DNA of 64,000 nt. Source: Imbricaverruca yamaguchii (Eukaryota > Arthropoda > Thecostraca > Neoverrucidae). Below are positions 47,301 through 53,890 of this stretch, in pieces; positions within the stretch are counted from its first letter, which is position 1, and each line of letters starts with the position of its first letter. The notes under the pieces are model-generated. The model was not told the origin of the DNA. It ran no database searches and saw only the letters and a list, made by a program, of their open reading frames with translations. The stretch is from NCBI GenBank assembly GCA_034440575.1, contig JAOTOL010001481.1, positions 1,090,001 through 1,154,000 of the forward strand, given 5' to 3'. The position numbers and the translations under genes were made by a program.

Positions 47301-49332
47301 AACGGACCGCGAGGGCAGGGCTGATGTCACTGTGAGCGGCACTCTGTAGCTAAGAAGTGCAGTGTTTATCTCCGGCTATGTGCCTAGCAAGGGTGAGTGC
47401 TCTTCAGTAGCGGTGCTTATGGGGCGTAATTGTTCGTCAGGTGGTCCCTTCGGCGGCCGTCGCCAACCGTGGCAGCGGATCAGTGCCGGGCGGTAGTGGT
47501 TGGCGACCAAACATGTTCAAACCCGGCGTCACACTTCACCCGGATTTCATGGTTTGGGGGAGCGCGGTGCATGACTCTCATTGTAGCTGCGTATACGGCT
47601 GTGATCTGTCAGGACGTTGCGCGTGCTGGCGTGTTGTGTACTCGCCGCCCGCGCACCGTGTGGCCACGCTGGTTCGTTCACCGGTGTGTTGCAGCCACTG
47701 AGCGTATTTGCCGAGTCTGTCAGGCCATGAAAAAAATCCCCATGAAGTGTTGTACACTTATTGGCTGCCCACGAAAGAACGCCAAACTGATTAAGCCTGG
47801 GACGTCATGCTCAGCCGTACCATGATATTTAAAGCGTGCGACGTGTGCCCGGAGGCGAAGGCAATGGGAGGGCCCGCTTCCTCTCAGCACCAAAAGATAC
47901 ACTAGATCAAGCGATACATTTTTAAATGCCCACCATGCAAAACCGTGATTTTTTTCTCGTCGCGCTCCGCGCGCAGGCAGTTTCCCCTGTTTCGTCACAT
48001 CTGTTTGGGTCGGGACCCTCCCTACGAAAATTCAGGCTACGCCATTGGGTGTGGCATGTGGCTTGCCACCACAAGGTACGATGATCTGGTGACTTCCAGT
48101 GGTTTGCTATAGTTTCGGAAGAGTCGCAGAATTCTTGGTCGCTTAGTCTCAGTGTCCTCTTTGTAACCGTGTGGGCACCCCCAGTGCCCTCGTGAACCCT
48201 TCTAGCCCACTGCGATGTGTGAGATAGCCCCCGGCGAGTGTGTGCCATGCATTCACCATGTACTGTATCATGTACTACAGTGATAAATTATTCGTAAAAT
48301 AGGGTGGAATATACCACCTACTAAACACTGAGTAGACATCCTTCCCAAATAATTATCGACATCGTGCTGCTTGGTAAGTCATCATGCCACGTTTCTAGCG
48401 CGTATTTGTGTATGTATGTATCATGCTTATGCATAACGGATCCGGGATCGTGATAACGAAATCCCCATAGTGCAATTTCATGCAAAGGGATTACCTATAA
48501 TGTGCTATGTGATACAATACCAGTTTAAAGCATAGGTATATATTTGTATCGCTATCATTGATATCGGTATGACCAAATTATGTAACTCTCAATACACGCA
48601 AAATGGATAGTTATATGGTGCTGTGCAATTATCTCAAAATTTGGCCTCAAGGACCTAAATATTTTATACAACATTATTTCTCTAGCGATTTCGGCATCCC
48701 GCTGCACTCGTTTCGACATCCCACACCTATGTACTACGTTGGAGGCCGTCGAGCATTCCCTCCACATACAGCAATGGCCAAGATGCTAAGCAGGCATGGA
48801 GCACGGCCCAGCAGTTGTATGGCGGTGGATATCACTCACAAGACTAGTATTTCAGTCGCAGGTATACGCATCCGGGAACAAGAGCACTCCCGGGTGACGA
48901 CGGCATAGTTGGATGCGCATTGCTGTCATCTTTTCAGTTCTGGCAAACGTGCTGCGTTGTAGTCAGGTTTTGCGCCGTTACAATTATGGCGCTCTCAGTA
49001 GCGGCCGACTAGCCGAGGTTCGTGGAACACTGTACCGGAGGACTTTAAGCCGGTTCTGATCATTGCTGCGAACTCTGGCCTGCCTTCAGACACGATCTCT
49101 GAATGTGACGGCACTGTCGCTTCCGTGCCGCAGGAACCAGATCCGAAACGCACTAAAAAAGAAGGCGTTTGACGAGGCCGGCCTGCAGACGCAGTCTGGC
49201 GACTCCAAGGACCCGGCCAAGCTGTCGGCCAAGTCGGACGTGACGCTCAACATGCTGAACGCCGGCGAATCGGAGGTGGACGTGGAGGAGATGGGACACT
49301 TTGACGGCCCCACCGAGGAGGTGTCTTCCTGA
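16344..49332 (+). CDS. BAP18: BAP18 homolog, four coding exons (spliced)
   Basis: The joined exons are 16344-16361, 26006-26100, 43761-43862 and 49134-49332. That is 414 nt, or 137 residues plus stop; human BAP18 (C17orf49) is about 172. The N terminus MSSASK-VGEIF..AG.AF.KLG.LT.QL matches the family start. A SANT/Myb-like region follows with KWREEEIELLHTAVRRFAADL, KISETMKARSV and NQIRNALKKKAF. An acidic C-terminal segment has SDVTLNMLNAGESEVDVEEM, as in the vertebrate protein. All three introns are GT-AG and phases agree. In vertebrates BAP18 is a nuclear chromatin protein found with NURF/BPTF and MLL complexes, binding H3K4me3-marked promoters; this role is inferred for this copy. Introns of 9.6, 17.7 and 5.3 kb are full of transposons, and another gene and a tRNA lie antisense in intron 2. 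Confidence 0.9.
17680..20750 (-). pseudogene. Decayed Gypsy-type LTR retrotransposon internal region
   Basis: On the minus strand, reading down from 20750, the expected order of a Gypsy gag-pol is visible in scattered frames. A gag segment (20750-20502) has RDALINGISPPQIRQRLQE and TAYETAHVLDV. A protease motif LIDTGSS at 20186-20166 is followed directly by a TAG. Reverse transcriptase pieces (19503-19059) include PYAVFEAGHRLSQIKRIP and HNNLNKFMKAVKKGGIQLS then TINLLGY; the catalytic Asp pair is lost at a frame change. An integrase piece (near 17860-17740) has FIHYDRKSFISDELKQFL and GVATSRTIPCNSIGQ. I could not find LTRs. It lies within BAP18 intron 1, antisense. Confidence 0.75.
18235..18273. 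repeat. Perfect-looking 16-bp hairpin
   Basis: AGACAAGATGACTGCA and TGCAGTCGTCTTGTCT flank a 7-nt loop, with one T-G wobble on one strand. It sits inside the dead Gypsy region and duplicates the word GCACTACATATGC found 30 bp upstream. Function unknown. Confidence 0.6.
20751..22570. other. No recognisable gene
   Basis: Intronic sequence of BAP18 intron 1. Short frames show no family resemblance. Part may belong to the 5' end of the Gypsy element but I see no LTR. Confidence 0.4.
22575..22775 (+). mobile_element. Two LINE/SINE 3'-tail copies
   Basis: 22575-22628 (TGCATGACCAACGCAGTC, CATGCGCCCTGCAGCC, then AAACCAACCAA) and about 22715-22775 (TGACCTATACGATGCGCCC then TTAAGCCGAAATAATC) match the tail shared by the local LINE and SINEs. 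No clear target duplications found. Confidence 0.55.
22776..24279. other. No recognisable gene; GC-rich patch at 23200-23650
   Basis: A GC- and CpG-rich patch of 400 bp supports a 164-codon frame of low-complexity Arg, Ser and Pro content. It resembles no protein family and I do not call it a gene. Confidence 0.35.
24280..24439 (-). mobile_element. tRNA-derived SINE (family A)
   Basis: Reverse-oriented copy of the SINE at 14154, with B-box complement GAGACTCGAACCCACAAC and head complement CCCCTAGACTACTCGTCC. Flanks CTTTATATCACATG (24266-24279) and CTTTATAGACACATG (24440-24454) look like an imperfect target duplication. It lies just upstream of the truncated LINE. Confidence 0.9.
24535..25469 (+). 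mobile_element. 5'-truncated I/Jockey-group LINE, 3' end with RNase H remnant
   Basis: A 192-codon frame (24535-25113) contains the RNase H signature WIPSHVGIRGNELADQAAER. Further on are LLARIRIGHTYATHGYLL and a degenerate Cys/His region MYTRCNMPLTVRHVLLVCP, in which the usual first Cys is Tyr. A 3'UTR with a 30-odd-bp tandem repeat follows. The element ends at 25411-25469 with a hairpin tail (GGGCGCTGCATGACCGATG..) and AATAACCAACCAAC. That tail is shared with the SINEs and with the ultrashort insertions in this window, so this LINE family is the likely source of their reverse transcriptase. A possible short target duplication is CGAATAG at 24528 and 25470. Confidence 0.8.
25190..25410 (+). 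repeat. Tandem repeat in the LINE 3'UTR
   Basis: Units of about 30-36 bp built from TTTCACTGTTTCACTGATG and ATGTTTCGTGAA, five or six imperfect copies between the LINE stop codon and its 3' tail. Confidence 0.8.
25470..26005. other. BAP18 intron 1, end
   Basis: No further element recognised. The last bases form the polypyrimidine tract and acceptor of BAP18 exon 2. Confidence 0.4.
26006..26100 (+). CDS. BAP18: BAP18 coding exon 2
   Basis: Acceptor TTTTTACAG ends at 26005 and donor GTATTT starts at 26101. Encodes VGEIFCDAGKAFNKLGNLTI and then QLQQASQQAPN, ending two bases into a codon. This is the conserved N-terminal helix region of BAP18. Confidence 0.9.
27296..27375. repeat. (CATAC)n microsatellite
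   Basis: Runs of ATACCATACC with interruptions ACTAG and ACTAC, inside the hAT-like element. Confidence 0.9.
27396..27447 (+). mobile_element. 52-bp tail-only insertion
   Basis: Consists only of the LINE/SINE 3' tail: GGGCGCTGTATAACC, a loop, AGCGCCCC, then AAATAACTAAC. The outer GGGCGCT and AGCGCCC can pair. Exact 14-bp duplications AAAAGCAAAGCGCT flank it at 27382-27395 and 27448-27461. It inserted into the hAT-like element. Confidence 0.9.
28311..29172. other. No recognisable gene
   Basis: Part of BAP18 intron 2. Frames on both strands at 28470-28975 overlap and show no family resemblance. Confidence 0.4.
29173..29244 (-). tRNA. tRNA-Gln (CTG)
   Basis: On the minus strand a 72-nt cloverleaf reads GGCCCCG, D-arm GTGTAACGGTTAGCAC, anticodon arm CAGGACTCTGAATCCTG with anticodon CTG, and T-arm CCGAGTTCAAATCTCGG. 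A CGGGACC strand with discriminator T closes it. Box A (TGGTGTAACGG) and box B (GAGTTCAAATC) are intact, and a T5 terminator follows at 29169-29165. One acceptor mismatch (C3 against A70) departs from the usual Gln sequence. It lacks the SINE body and tail, so I take it as a true tRNA gene or a recent pseudogene. It lies antisense inside BAP18 intron 2. Confidence 0.88.
29245..29640. other. Possible SINE fragment
   Basis: GGGGCTGTAGCTCAGCTGGA at 29296-29315 resembles a tRNA A-box, but the B-box and tail are not clear. Nothing else recognised. Confidence 0.3.
29682..31508 (+). mobile_element. Second, decayed I/Jockey-group LINE copy
   Basis: ORF1 remnants come first: CYDLRYMSEADIVEDPEERV in the frame 29682-29963, then at 30052-30246 VRVFVPNPMQCFRCSSFGYT with later Cys residues of a CCHC knuckle array. 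RNase H remnants follow: a frame near 30600-30770 with SSELITVLKAL and VIFTDSLSSLFLLQTH, and near 30860-31010 a GHRFVDGVAKQA and SLPLPATRHY segment like the better copy at 24535. Endonuclease and RT are missing between ORF1 and RNase H. The 3' tail is at about 31449-31508 (GGGCAATATATGACC, GTAGTCGTGTCGCCC). Confidence 0.7.
30318..30374 (+). mobile_element. 57-bp tail-only insertion
   Basis: Again only the LINE/SINE tail (GGGCGCGGTGTGGCCATCGC, then GTCGATGCGACCCTAAGCCC and AAATAGCCAA). Exact 14-bp duplications CCAGGAAAGTCGAG flank it at 30304-30317 and 30375-30388. It inserted into the older LINE copy. Confidence 0.9.
31509..32977. other. No recognisable gene
   Basis: BAP18 intron 2 sequence. 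Frames near 32325-32580 overlap on both strands and are not supported. Confidence 0.4.
32978..33320. repeat. Tandem duplication, 173-bp period, two near-identical copies
   Basis: AGTTATGAACG.AAAATGGTGG starts at 32978 and again at 33151. The copies run to CAGTACTACCTGATT with only a handful of differences, so the duplication is recent. Confidence 0.95.
33321..34106. other. No recognisable gene
   Basis: Intronic; nothing recognised. Confidence 0.4.
34124..34147 (+). mobile_element. 24-bp tail-only insertion
   Basis: CTAAAGCCCTCATAACTAAC plus TAAC, the extreme end of the SINE/LINE tail. It lies between TTGCAGTTACTCTTGCC (34107-34123) and TTGCAGATACTCTTGCC (34148-34164), 16 of 17 identical. 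Confidence 0.8.
34254..35771 (-). CDS. Secreted mucin-like protein with PAN-like segment and Lys-Gly repeat tail
   Basis: 505 codons from the ATG at 35771. The frame stays open upstream, but that part is SINE and flank, and this Met begins a good signal peptide (MRRRAWRTALLAVQLWHMAA, cleavage probably near residue 24). Residues 50-80 hold four cysteines (56, 60, 66, 76) spaced C-x3-C-x5-C-x9-C, with CAVRCLRQPGC, like part of a PAN/apple module. Residues about 100-390 are Thr/Ser/Pro-rich, as in O-glycosylated mucins. Residues 394-505 are KGKGDGK-type repeats, strongly basic. A secreted or surface glycoprotein is inferred; I know no ortholog. The gene lies antisense in BAP18 intron 2, and further exons are possible. 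Confidence 0.6.
   Translation of the reverse strand: MRRRAWRTALLAVQLWHMAAVAYGATSSMTLRLSGRHQRVTGAPLAVATSDTLMHCAVRCLRQPGCTSVQRTRHECVLLAGRPAASQLASLPDSDVFTSVDLAVTTVRPPTITTDTAVPVLPVVTAAGAQPASAEATSTEAGANSAGLGDTSVEAEMTEAATEVTQTPTELQRPVTTDLQTTAQAGHTSTGLTSDDMDGNNLDTDDSITVTTVGTTTTEGTEMSTGVRETTQLATQDAHTKGETRPATGSVHSTEHTRPATQAAVRTTEAMQITSAPIAATQTPSEPQPTTGDIQTTDGAYSTPAPTETTENAIKTLSSASTPPTGASPASTVSAEITPRPTPPSTASVDTATPSSAAASHASASSQCLDQQSTAASICITTAPTGDDQIAEKCDEKGKVDGKGDGKGKVDGKGKVHGKGKDDGKGKVDGKGKCGGNGKGHGTGKGDRKGKGDEKGKGDENGDVKRKGDEKGKGNSNGKSHVKGKGDAKGKGKGEGKEKGEKDDG
35850..36017 (+). mobile_element. tRNA-derived SINE (family A), about 80 bp upstream of the mucin-like start
   Basis: B-box GGTTCGAGTCTCACC, then CCGCCCGCGAGCAATCGCC, GTGACTGGCGACGCTG, and a GCGTCGTAAGGTCAATAAC..CTAAC tail. 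It sits head towards the mucin-like gene, on the opposite strand to it. Target duplication not clear. Confidence 0.85.
36223..36383 (-). mobile_element. tRNA-derived SINE (family B)
   Basis: On the minus strand it starts with a class II tRNA-like head, GGGTGGCCGAGTGGTTAAGG. A body with CCACCGGCGAAACAGTGTGG and a CGTCGTGAACCACCAAATAA tail follow. Exact 15-bp duplications CGGATGAGGTTATGT flank it at 36208-36222 and 36384-36398. The same family recurs at 56390-56573. Confidence 0.95.
36399..37689. other. No recognisable gene
   Basis: Intronic. A partial LINE/SINE tail-like word (GCAGTCGATGCGCCC) occurs at about 36736. The frames at 36657-37300 are not convincing. Confidence 0.4.
37690..38230. 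repeat. 29-bp minisatellite
   Basis: Roughly 18 imperfect units of TGACCCCTGAGGTCCGCAGC plus TGACCTGCA (period 29). A 52-bp tail-only insertion interrupts it. Confidence 0.85.
37938..37989 (+). mobile_element. 52-bp tail-only insertion in the minisatellite
   Basis: TCCATACATGACCAACGTAG, CCGATGCGCCCCTAAACCC, then AAATAACCAACCA. Flanked by ACCCCTGAGG at 37928-37937 and 37990-37999. The minisatellite itself repeats that word, so the duplication is less certain here. Confidence 0.7.
38336..38360. repeat. (CA)n microsatellite
   Basis: Pure CA run of about 12 units. Confidence 0.9.
38362..41375. other. No recognisable gene; one short repeat
   Basis: Contains a (CATCCTC)n tract at 39385-39427 and an unusual alternation of GGAACGGAAACGGAACGG near 39893. 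Otherwise nothing recognised; still within BAP18 intron 2. Confidence 0.4.
39385..39427. repeat. (CATCCTC)n heptamer repeat
   Basis: About six copies of CATCCTC. Confidence 0.9.
41376..42030. repeat. 39-bp GC-rich minisatellite, about 16 copies
   Basis: The unit is CAGCACGCGCCTCGGCTGGT followed by GGCGTGTGTCCGACGGCGT. A few units are 42 bp (GGCGGTGCC variant). 39 and 42 are multiples of three and the unit lacks stops, so five frames stay open across the array and give spurious 190-350-codon frames. Dense in CpG. Confidence 0.95.
42031..43039. other. No recognisable gene
   Basis: GC- and CpG-rich up to about 42400, then ordinary sequence. No convincing frame. Confidence 0.4.
43040..43180 (+). 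mobile_element. Probable tRNA-derived SINE, diverged
   Basis: GGTGGCCAGCGATACAG could be an A-box region and GCGGGTTCAATCCTCGC a B-box arm. The body ends GTCGTGACGACCACGG without a clear tail. Confidence 0.4.
43430..43680. repeat. Imperfect direct repeat next to BAP18 exon 3
   Basis: CCCGAGCTTCTCTACCAATT near 43512 and TTCCGAGCTTCTCTGCTCAC near 43613 each lead into a CCCT.CTTTCAG.AAAACCCTGGGT-like block, a roughly 100-bp imperfect duplication. Confidence 0.5.
43761..43862 (+). CDS. BAP18: BAP18 coding exon 3 (SANT-like helices 1-2)
   Basis: Acceptor CTCCGGCAG ends at 43760 and donor GTGAGT starts at 43863. The first base completes an AGC codon from exon 2, then GKWREEEIELLHTAVRRFAA, DLTKISETMKARS. 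Codons are strongly GC-biased, unlike the surrounding repeats. The Trp and acidic cluster match the first SANT helix. Confidence 0.92.
44045..44330. repeat. 17-20-bp imperfect tandem repeat
   Basis: Variants of CTGTGATGTATGACCGAT, about 14 copies, in intron 3 right after BAP18 exon 3. Confidence 0.85.
44335..44420. repeat. (TA)n then (TTTA)n microsatellite
   Basis: Pure TA followed by TTTA/ATTT units. Confidence 0.95.
44421..45167. other. No recognisable gene
   Basis: Intron 3 sequence with several TGACCT half-sites (see findings). Nothing coding. Confidence 0.4.
45168..45325 (-). mobile_element. tRNA-derived SINE (family A)
   Basis: Reverse copy with tail complement GGTTGGTCATTGGTTTTACG, body complement CACGCCGATTGGCCGCGGGC, B-box complement GAGATTCGAACCCACAATC and head complement CCCTAGACTACTC. 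Confidence 0.88.
45326..48404. other. No recognisable gene
   Basis: BAP18 intron 3. Frames on both strands are short and show no known motif. Confidence 0.4.
48405..48735 (-). repeat. Interspersed repeat X, copy 2
   Basis: Reverse-oriented relative of 27008-28310 without the hAT-like insertion. The site corresponding to the insertion reads AATTGCACAGCACC on the minus strand. Confidence 0.8.
49134..49332 (+). CDS. BAP18: BAP18 coding exon 4 and stop
   Basis: Acceptor TTCCGTGCCGCAG ends at 49133. The first base completes a GTG codon; then NQIRNALKKKAFDEAGLQTQ (third helix) and a tail rich in Asp, Glu and Ser that ends PTEEVSS. TGA is at 49330-49332. A hairpin-rich 3' flank follows. Confidence 0.92.
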
Positions 49333-49640
49333 GGCGGCCGCTCAAGCGGCTCCCGAGGAGACTCCTGGAGCGTCGGAGTGGCTTCTAGGGTGTCCTGAGG
49401 AAGTTCCTGGAAAGACCTGAGGCTGCTCCAGGAGGGTCTCGAGGCGGCTTGTGAGGTGCCTGTTGAGACGGCTCCTGGTGTGTGTTGAGACGGCTCCTGC
49501 CCCAGGAGCCGTCTTGAAATGAAATCAGCCCAGTCCTGTCGTGCGCCGACTGGTCAGGTGTCGTATAAGGTCGGACTGAGGACCCATCCTCGCGAGTCGG
49601 CACTGACTGGCCGGACTGGGCTGATTTCATCTGTAAGCTA
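49333..49640 (+). other. Probable BAP18 3'UTR start with two GC-rich hairpins
   Basis: After the stop come imperfect GGCTCCTGAGG-like repeats. A perfect 12-bp hairpin follows (AGACGGCTCCTG at 49488-49499 and CAGGAGCCGTCT at 49503-49514, loop of three). Next is an 18-bp inverted repeat, ATGAAATCAGCCCAGTCC (49519-49536) and GGACTGGGCTGATTTCAT (49613-49630), with an inner GCCGACT/AGTCGGC stem. I see no nearby poly(A) signal. Confidence 0.6.
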
Positions 49641-50269
49641 GTTTCGAGTTCATCATTCACGCGTTGTCATTTAATGCTCGTCTGTTGTGTCGCTCACACG
49701 CGTGTCATGCCCGTGTCATATCCGGATGTAATACACGTGTGTAGTTGCAGTTGGTCAGTCGTTCTGGCGCCAGTCGTGGCGGCTGACGGACTGGCCAATG
49801 CGGATGTGTTGAACGGTCCAGCACAGTCTTATTATATCGTTCTGAACTTCTCTCCCGGGTCACAATTACACACGAGAGTATTGGTAACAGCACGGCCTGT
49901 ATTCTTGCTAAAGCCGTCGCAGGCCACCACCCATTTCCCACGGACCGCGTAACAACAGCTTTGTACAATAGAGGGCTGCACCATGCAACCCACAACTCAT
50001 TAATTAATATCCAATATGCATCCAACATAAGATTTATGTAACGAACTTGCGTGGAAAGGGAAGTGAACGTTCATATTAACCTACCCCGAACCTAAAGCCA
50101 TAATAACTAACTAACCCACTTGAAACAACCTTTAACATGCGCACGTCCGGGGAGGGGCAGATATCTGCCCCCTGCAGTTTTTCCTAATTTGCCGCCATAC
50201 TAATCGGGTTAGCAAGGCCAAACCTCACATGGCTGCTCATTGGTCTTTTCCGCATATCCTCATATATTT

Positions 50270-50960
50270 TTAATCCTGGGTCATCTCAGGTCAGGTAACC
50301 AGGTCAGGCGAAGTGACCCACCACCCTCGGAGTTCTAGGTGGAGTAACTTCCACAATAATTGGGCGATTTATTTCAAACTTATAACATGATCTCATCAGG
50401 GAGCGTAATATATATGGGATTTTTCGTAGCAGTGACCTGAGGTCAGGTCGCGGCCATGGCTTCTATTATAGGGCTGTGGTAAAATATACAAATGTTTCCT
50501 GGTTACATATTTGTTCTCGGAATGACCTCACAACGGTTGTGGCGTGTAGTTGGAAGCTATGCTCAATGTTACCGCTGACATTTGTGTTCAGTGACGTCAC
50601 CAAGGTCATCTGAGGTCACCTGAGATCACTAGCACATTTCTGCGCATTATATCGCATTGCATTGCGCTAGAAGGCTGAAAGTACCGTCATTGTGCTTATA
50701 TCGCCAAGACGTCGGTTCATACATTACATGTCCTCTCTAGGCTACTTCATGACCTTGACCTGAGGTCATAGTTTCGGAGTAAGAAGTATTCCTGCTTCAC
50801 ACTGCGTATTGTCGATGGCACATTTCAAGGACTGTCGAATGGCGTTCGCGGTTTGTTTCTACCTGTTACAGGTCCTGAGATATGTGTCAATATCTGAGAG
50901 TCCCACCCCATCTGGCCGAATTTTGCCTGTTATGACCCAGTGACCTGAATACTGGCCTGA
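50270..50960. repeat. Cluster of AGGTCA/TGACCT half-sites
   Basis: About a dozen half-sites, including TGACCTGAGGTCAGGTC near 50432, GAGGTCACCTGAGATCA near 50612 and TGACCTTGACCTGAGGTCA near 50753. Partly a repeat relic like those near 7640-8400. Confidence 0.55.
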
Positions 50961-52612
50961 GCGAAACATTGACCGAAATACTTTCGATAGAGCTTGTTAC
51001 CAGCTACCCAACGCCGTTTTCCGTTTGCCCTACCTAGCACAGTTCTATAAATCTTAGGGGGGTAGACGTTTGCCCCCGCCCCCCCCCCCCTCCGGACCGG
51101 CGAAGTTGGTGCGGACCGCCGGACGTGCGAGTGTTAATCAAAATCGGCAATGGGCAACCCAGTAACCTTGTGCTTGAAGCGTACGTGTAGGAAGACAGGG
51201 CTGCAACCTAGGTCCGATATGTGTGATGTTAATCAACAGCCTCACGGGACGACATGTCGCTGGCCGTCTGGCCCCCTCACTTATCGCCATCGTCCTTACG
51301 CTTCTAACCCGAAGTCATCTTGGTTGACCTTGCGCACGCAACCTGCGACGGTGCTGGTCACGCAGAATGTCAGAAAGGTTTACGGAAAGTTCAAATCGCT
51401 ACCAACTCGTTTAGTGATCACACCGCAATCAGCACCGAACGACTGCCCTCGTTCTTACGAATCAGGGAAGTATCCATATGATGGGGGTCTAAGAGTAAAG
51501 CGCCCGGGCGAGGCTGAGTCGCGTATGATGTGGAATTGCGCACGGTGCTTGCTTTCTCTTCCACGTTTACATGAACATACAATAACGGAACGGTTGCTCC
51601 ATCTTTCACGCAAAAGGTGGCTACTGAAGTCCGGCACTTCGTGCTACCAAACTCACAAAGGTTGTATCATGAAATCACTCGGGAAGTTGGCAGTTCCAAA
51701 GTATCGCAATCTTGGAGGTCATTTTCATCACTGATGTGAGGTGGTTGTTTACGATTGAGCCAGTTAAGACTACAATACAAGTACATATATTAGATACCTG
51801 TGCTTGGACACATTTGACACCACTGCAATTACCATAGTTCAGATGTATCTCATATTCAACTTGCGTGCGTCGCTTACTGCACTATCGGTTCTGGCGCCGC
51901 TGCAGGTCAAGGCCGACAGGAAAGCGAGGCTGGATGCAATTGGATGCAAACATTTGATCAGCTGCACAAGGCCTGGAGTACGAGTCATGCCCAACCAATG
52001 GGATGGTACTGAAATTGTAGTTATGCTGGGAGCGCTGTTGAATCTACAGATGTATGCCGTCCTTGAAAAAAAAACGCAGAGAAACGCCCCTCTAAATATC
52101 TACTTACTTGGGCAATTACTATCAACTTACCTACCTACGCGCCTGTAACATAAACCTACTGTTAAATTTTCCCACAATAAAGACTGGTTGGGGAGCCTAA
52201 AGCAGCAAATCATTAAACTGCTGCTGCGTGGGGATTGCAACTGACTGTGCGGTGTATGGTGAGATGACAGTGCTTTGGCAATGGGCGATTTTCAGACTGA
52301 TTGCTACGCAGTTCAGTGCAAGTATTAGCTTGACCCTGCCGATGAGGAATGCTGTTAGCGATGAGTATGCCTGGGTGGCAGTGTCAATGATGCGACATAA
52401 TGGCGCCCTTTGCATACGAGATAGTGTGGTGTGTGCTTGTGCCAAACAGGTGAACTTGACCGGAGTGCCTGGCACCTCAAGTGATTTCGAAGGCGATTTT
52501 CAGTAGTGTTTATGGACATCTCATCTCGCGTACGTTTCAGGATGATAATGGTTCGAGGCGACTCGTTCCTGACCCCCCTCCATTCACCTCCCCCACACAC
52601 ACCAACATTTGG
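50961..52612. other. No recognisable gene
   Basis: A 194-codon frame at 51150-51734 has mixed composition and no family resemblance. A poly-C run lies near 51075-51092. Confidence 0.35.
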
Positions 52613-52780
52613 GGGTGGCCACGGTAGCTCAGTTGGTAGAGCGTCGGACTCTTGATCGCAAGATTGTGGATTCGAATCTCACAACCGACGGCATTTGTCA
52701 AGTCCACTCGCGACAAATCGGTGTGAGGGGTTGGCGACGCTATGTAACCTAGCGGTTGAATGCGTCGTAAAATAGCCAAA
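52613..52780 (+). mobile_element. tRNA-Lys-like SINE
   Basis: Well-preserved head: GTAGCTCAGTTGGTAGAGCG, CTCTTGA in the anticodon loop, and B-box GGATTCGAATC. The body has GACAAATCGGTGTGAGGGG and a GCGTCGTAAAATAGCC tail. Flanks ACCAACATTTGG and ACCAACACATGG (10 of 12) may be the target duplication. Confidence 0.9.
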
Positions 52781-53534
52781 CCAACACATGGACCGTTCCG
52801 TTCTCCTCACGCTAGTTCACCCCACTAGCTCAGACATTTGCGGATGACGCTACAGGACTGAGAGCAGTTTAAGTCCCGGTAATTAATGCAGTAAACACGG
52901 GTGGTTTGAACGTTATCAATGCGGGGGGGGGGGTATTTCCATCAGTCGATTGCTGGTTTAGCAAAGGCGTTGTTTCCAAGAAGGGAGATATCCTGAAATA
53001 TCCTGCAGTACTCTCTACTACTATGTGACAGAAATCAAATACAAGTTCTTTGTGCACACATTCCATGAAGAAGAAAAAAAATCCCAAAGGCGTTCAGGTG
53101 ATGGGTTCTTTGAAAGATTCCGCATGGCAATGGTACACCTGCTAGAAGCCGTTCGAGAAAAACGTTACAGATTCCTCTGCTTCCATCTTGAATTCCACGA
53201 GGAAGTCACATGAAACGCATCGATATGACACGCATCGATTACGGCGTTTCCGTTGGGAATGCCGACGGTTACGTGAGCAATAAGGTGTCCAAATGACTGC
53301 TGCCCCTAAAAAACGTTTGGAATGCCTAGATCTTGTTCAGATTATGATTGGCGACACAAGTTTGCGTGCAACATTATAGGTTGGTTCGACAACAGTCAAC
53401 TTTTTGCTATCCTAGCAGATGGGATTTATAAGAAGTACGTAGCCCCTTGTAGCAGTCTAAACAAGACAGTTGTACAAAAAAAAACCACGGCACATTTTGT
53501 ACCTTCAAGTTTCATCTGTTTTTGGTATGCCCAT

Positions 53535-53890
53535 TAGGGCACAGCGTCCTTGAGAAATTTTGGATTCGAGATTCGGCCCTACGATTTTGAGATGTAATCG
53601 AGTGTGCTGATTTCAAATTCGAAAGCTGTTTTTGGATCAAAGTATTTTCTGGTCCGCAAATTTACACTTTTCTGCAGGTATGTTATGAAACTTTATGCTA
53701 AATATGGGACTATGGACACAAAGGCATGTCTGAAAGTTGTGTGACTGTTATATTCGTGATGTTCACACCAAAATACCTATGATTACAACTTTTCAGCGCG
53801 GTAAAGCGTATATTGCCGCAGCTTACGGGGTTCACGTGAACCGTCAGATACATTTCTGACGGTTTCTCTGGTCCGTCCGACACATCTCTC
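53535..53890. repeat. Left inverted repeat of element B
   Basis: Pairs with 55862-56190 almost continuously. The left arm has an extra 30-odd bp (around 53816-53847, with GGGGTTCACGTGAACC) that the right arm lacks. Confidence 0.9.

Noticed and set aside
51150..51734. 194-codon plus-strand frame
   Set aside because: No family resemblance, no splice or start context, ordinary random composition.
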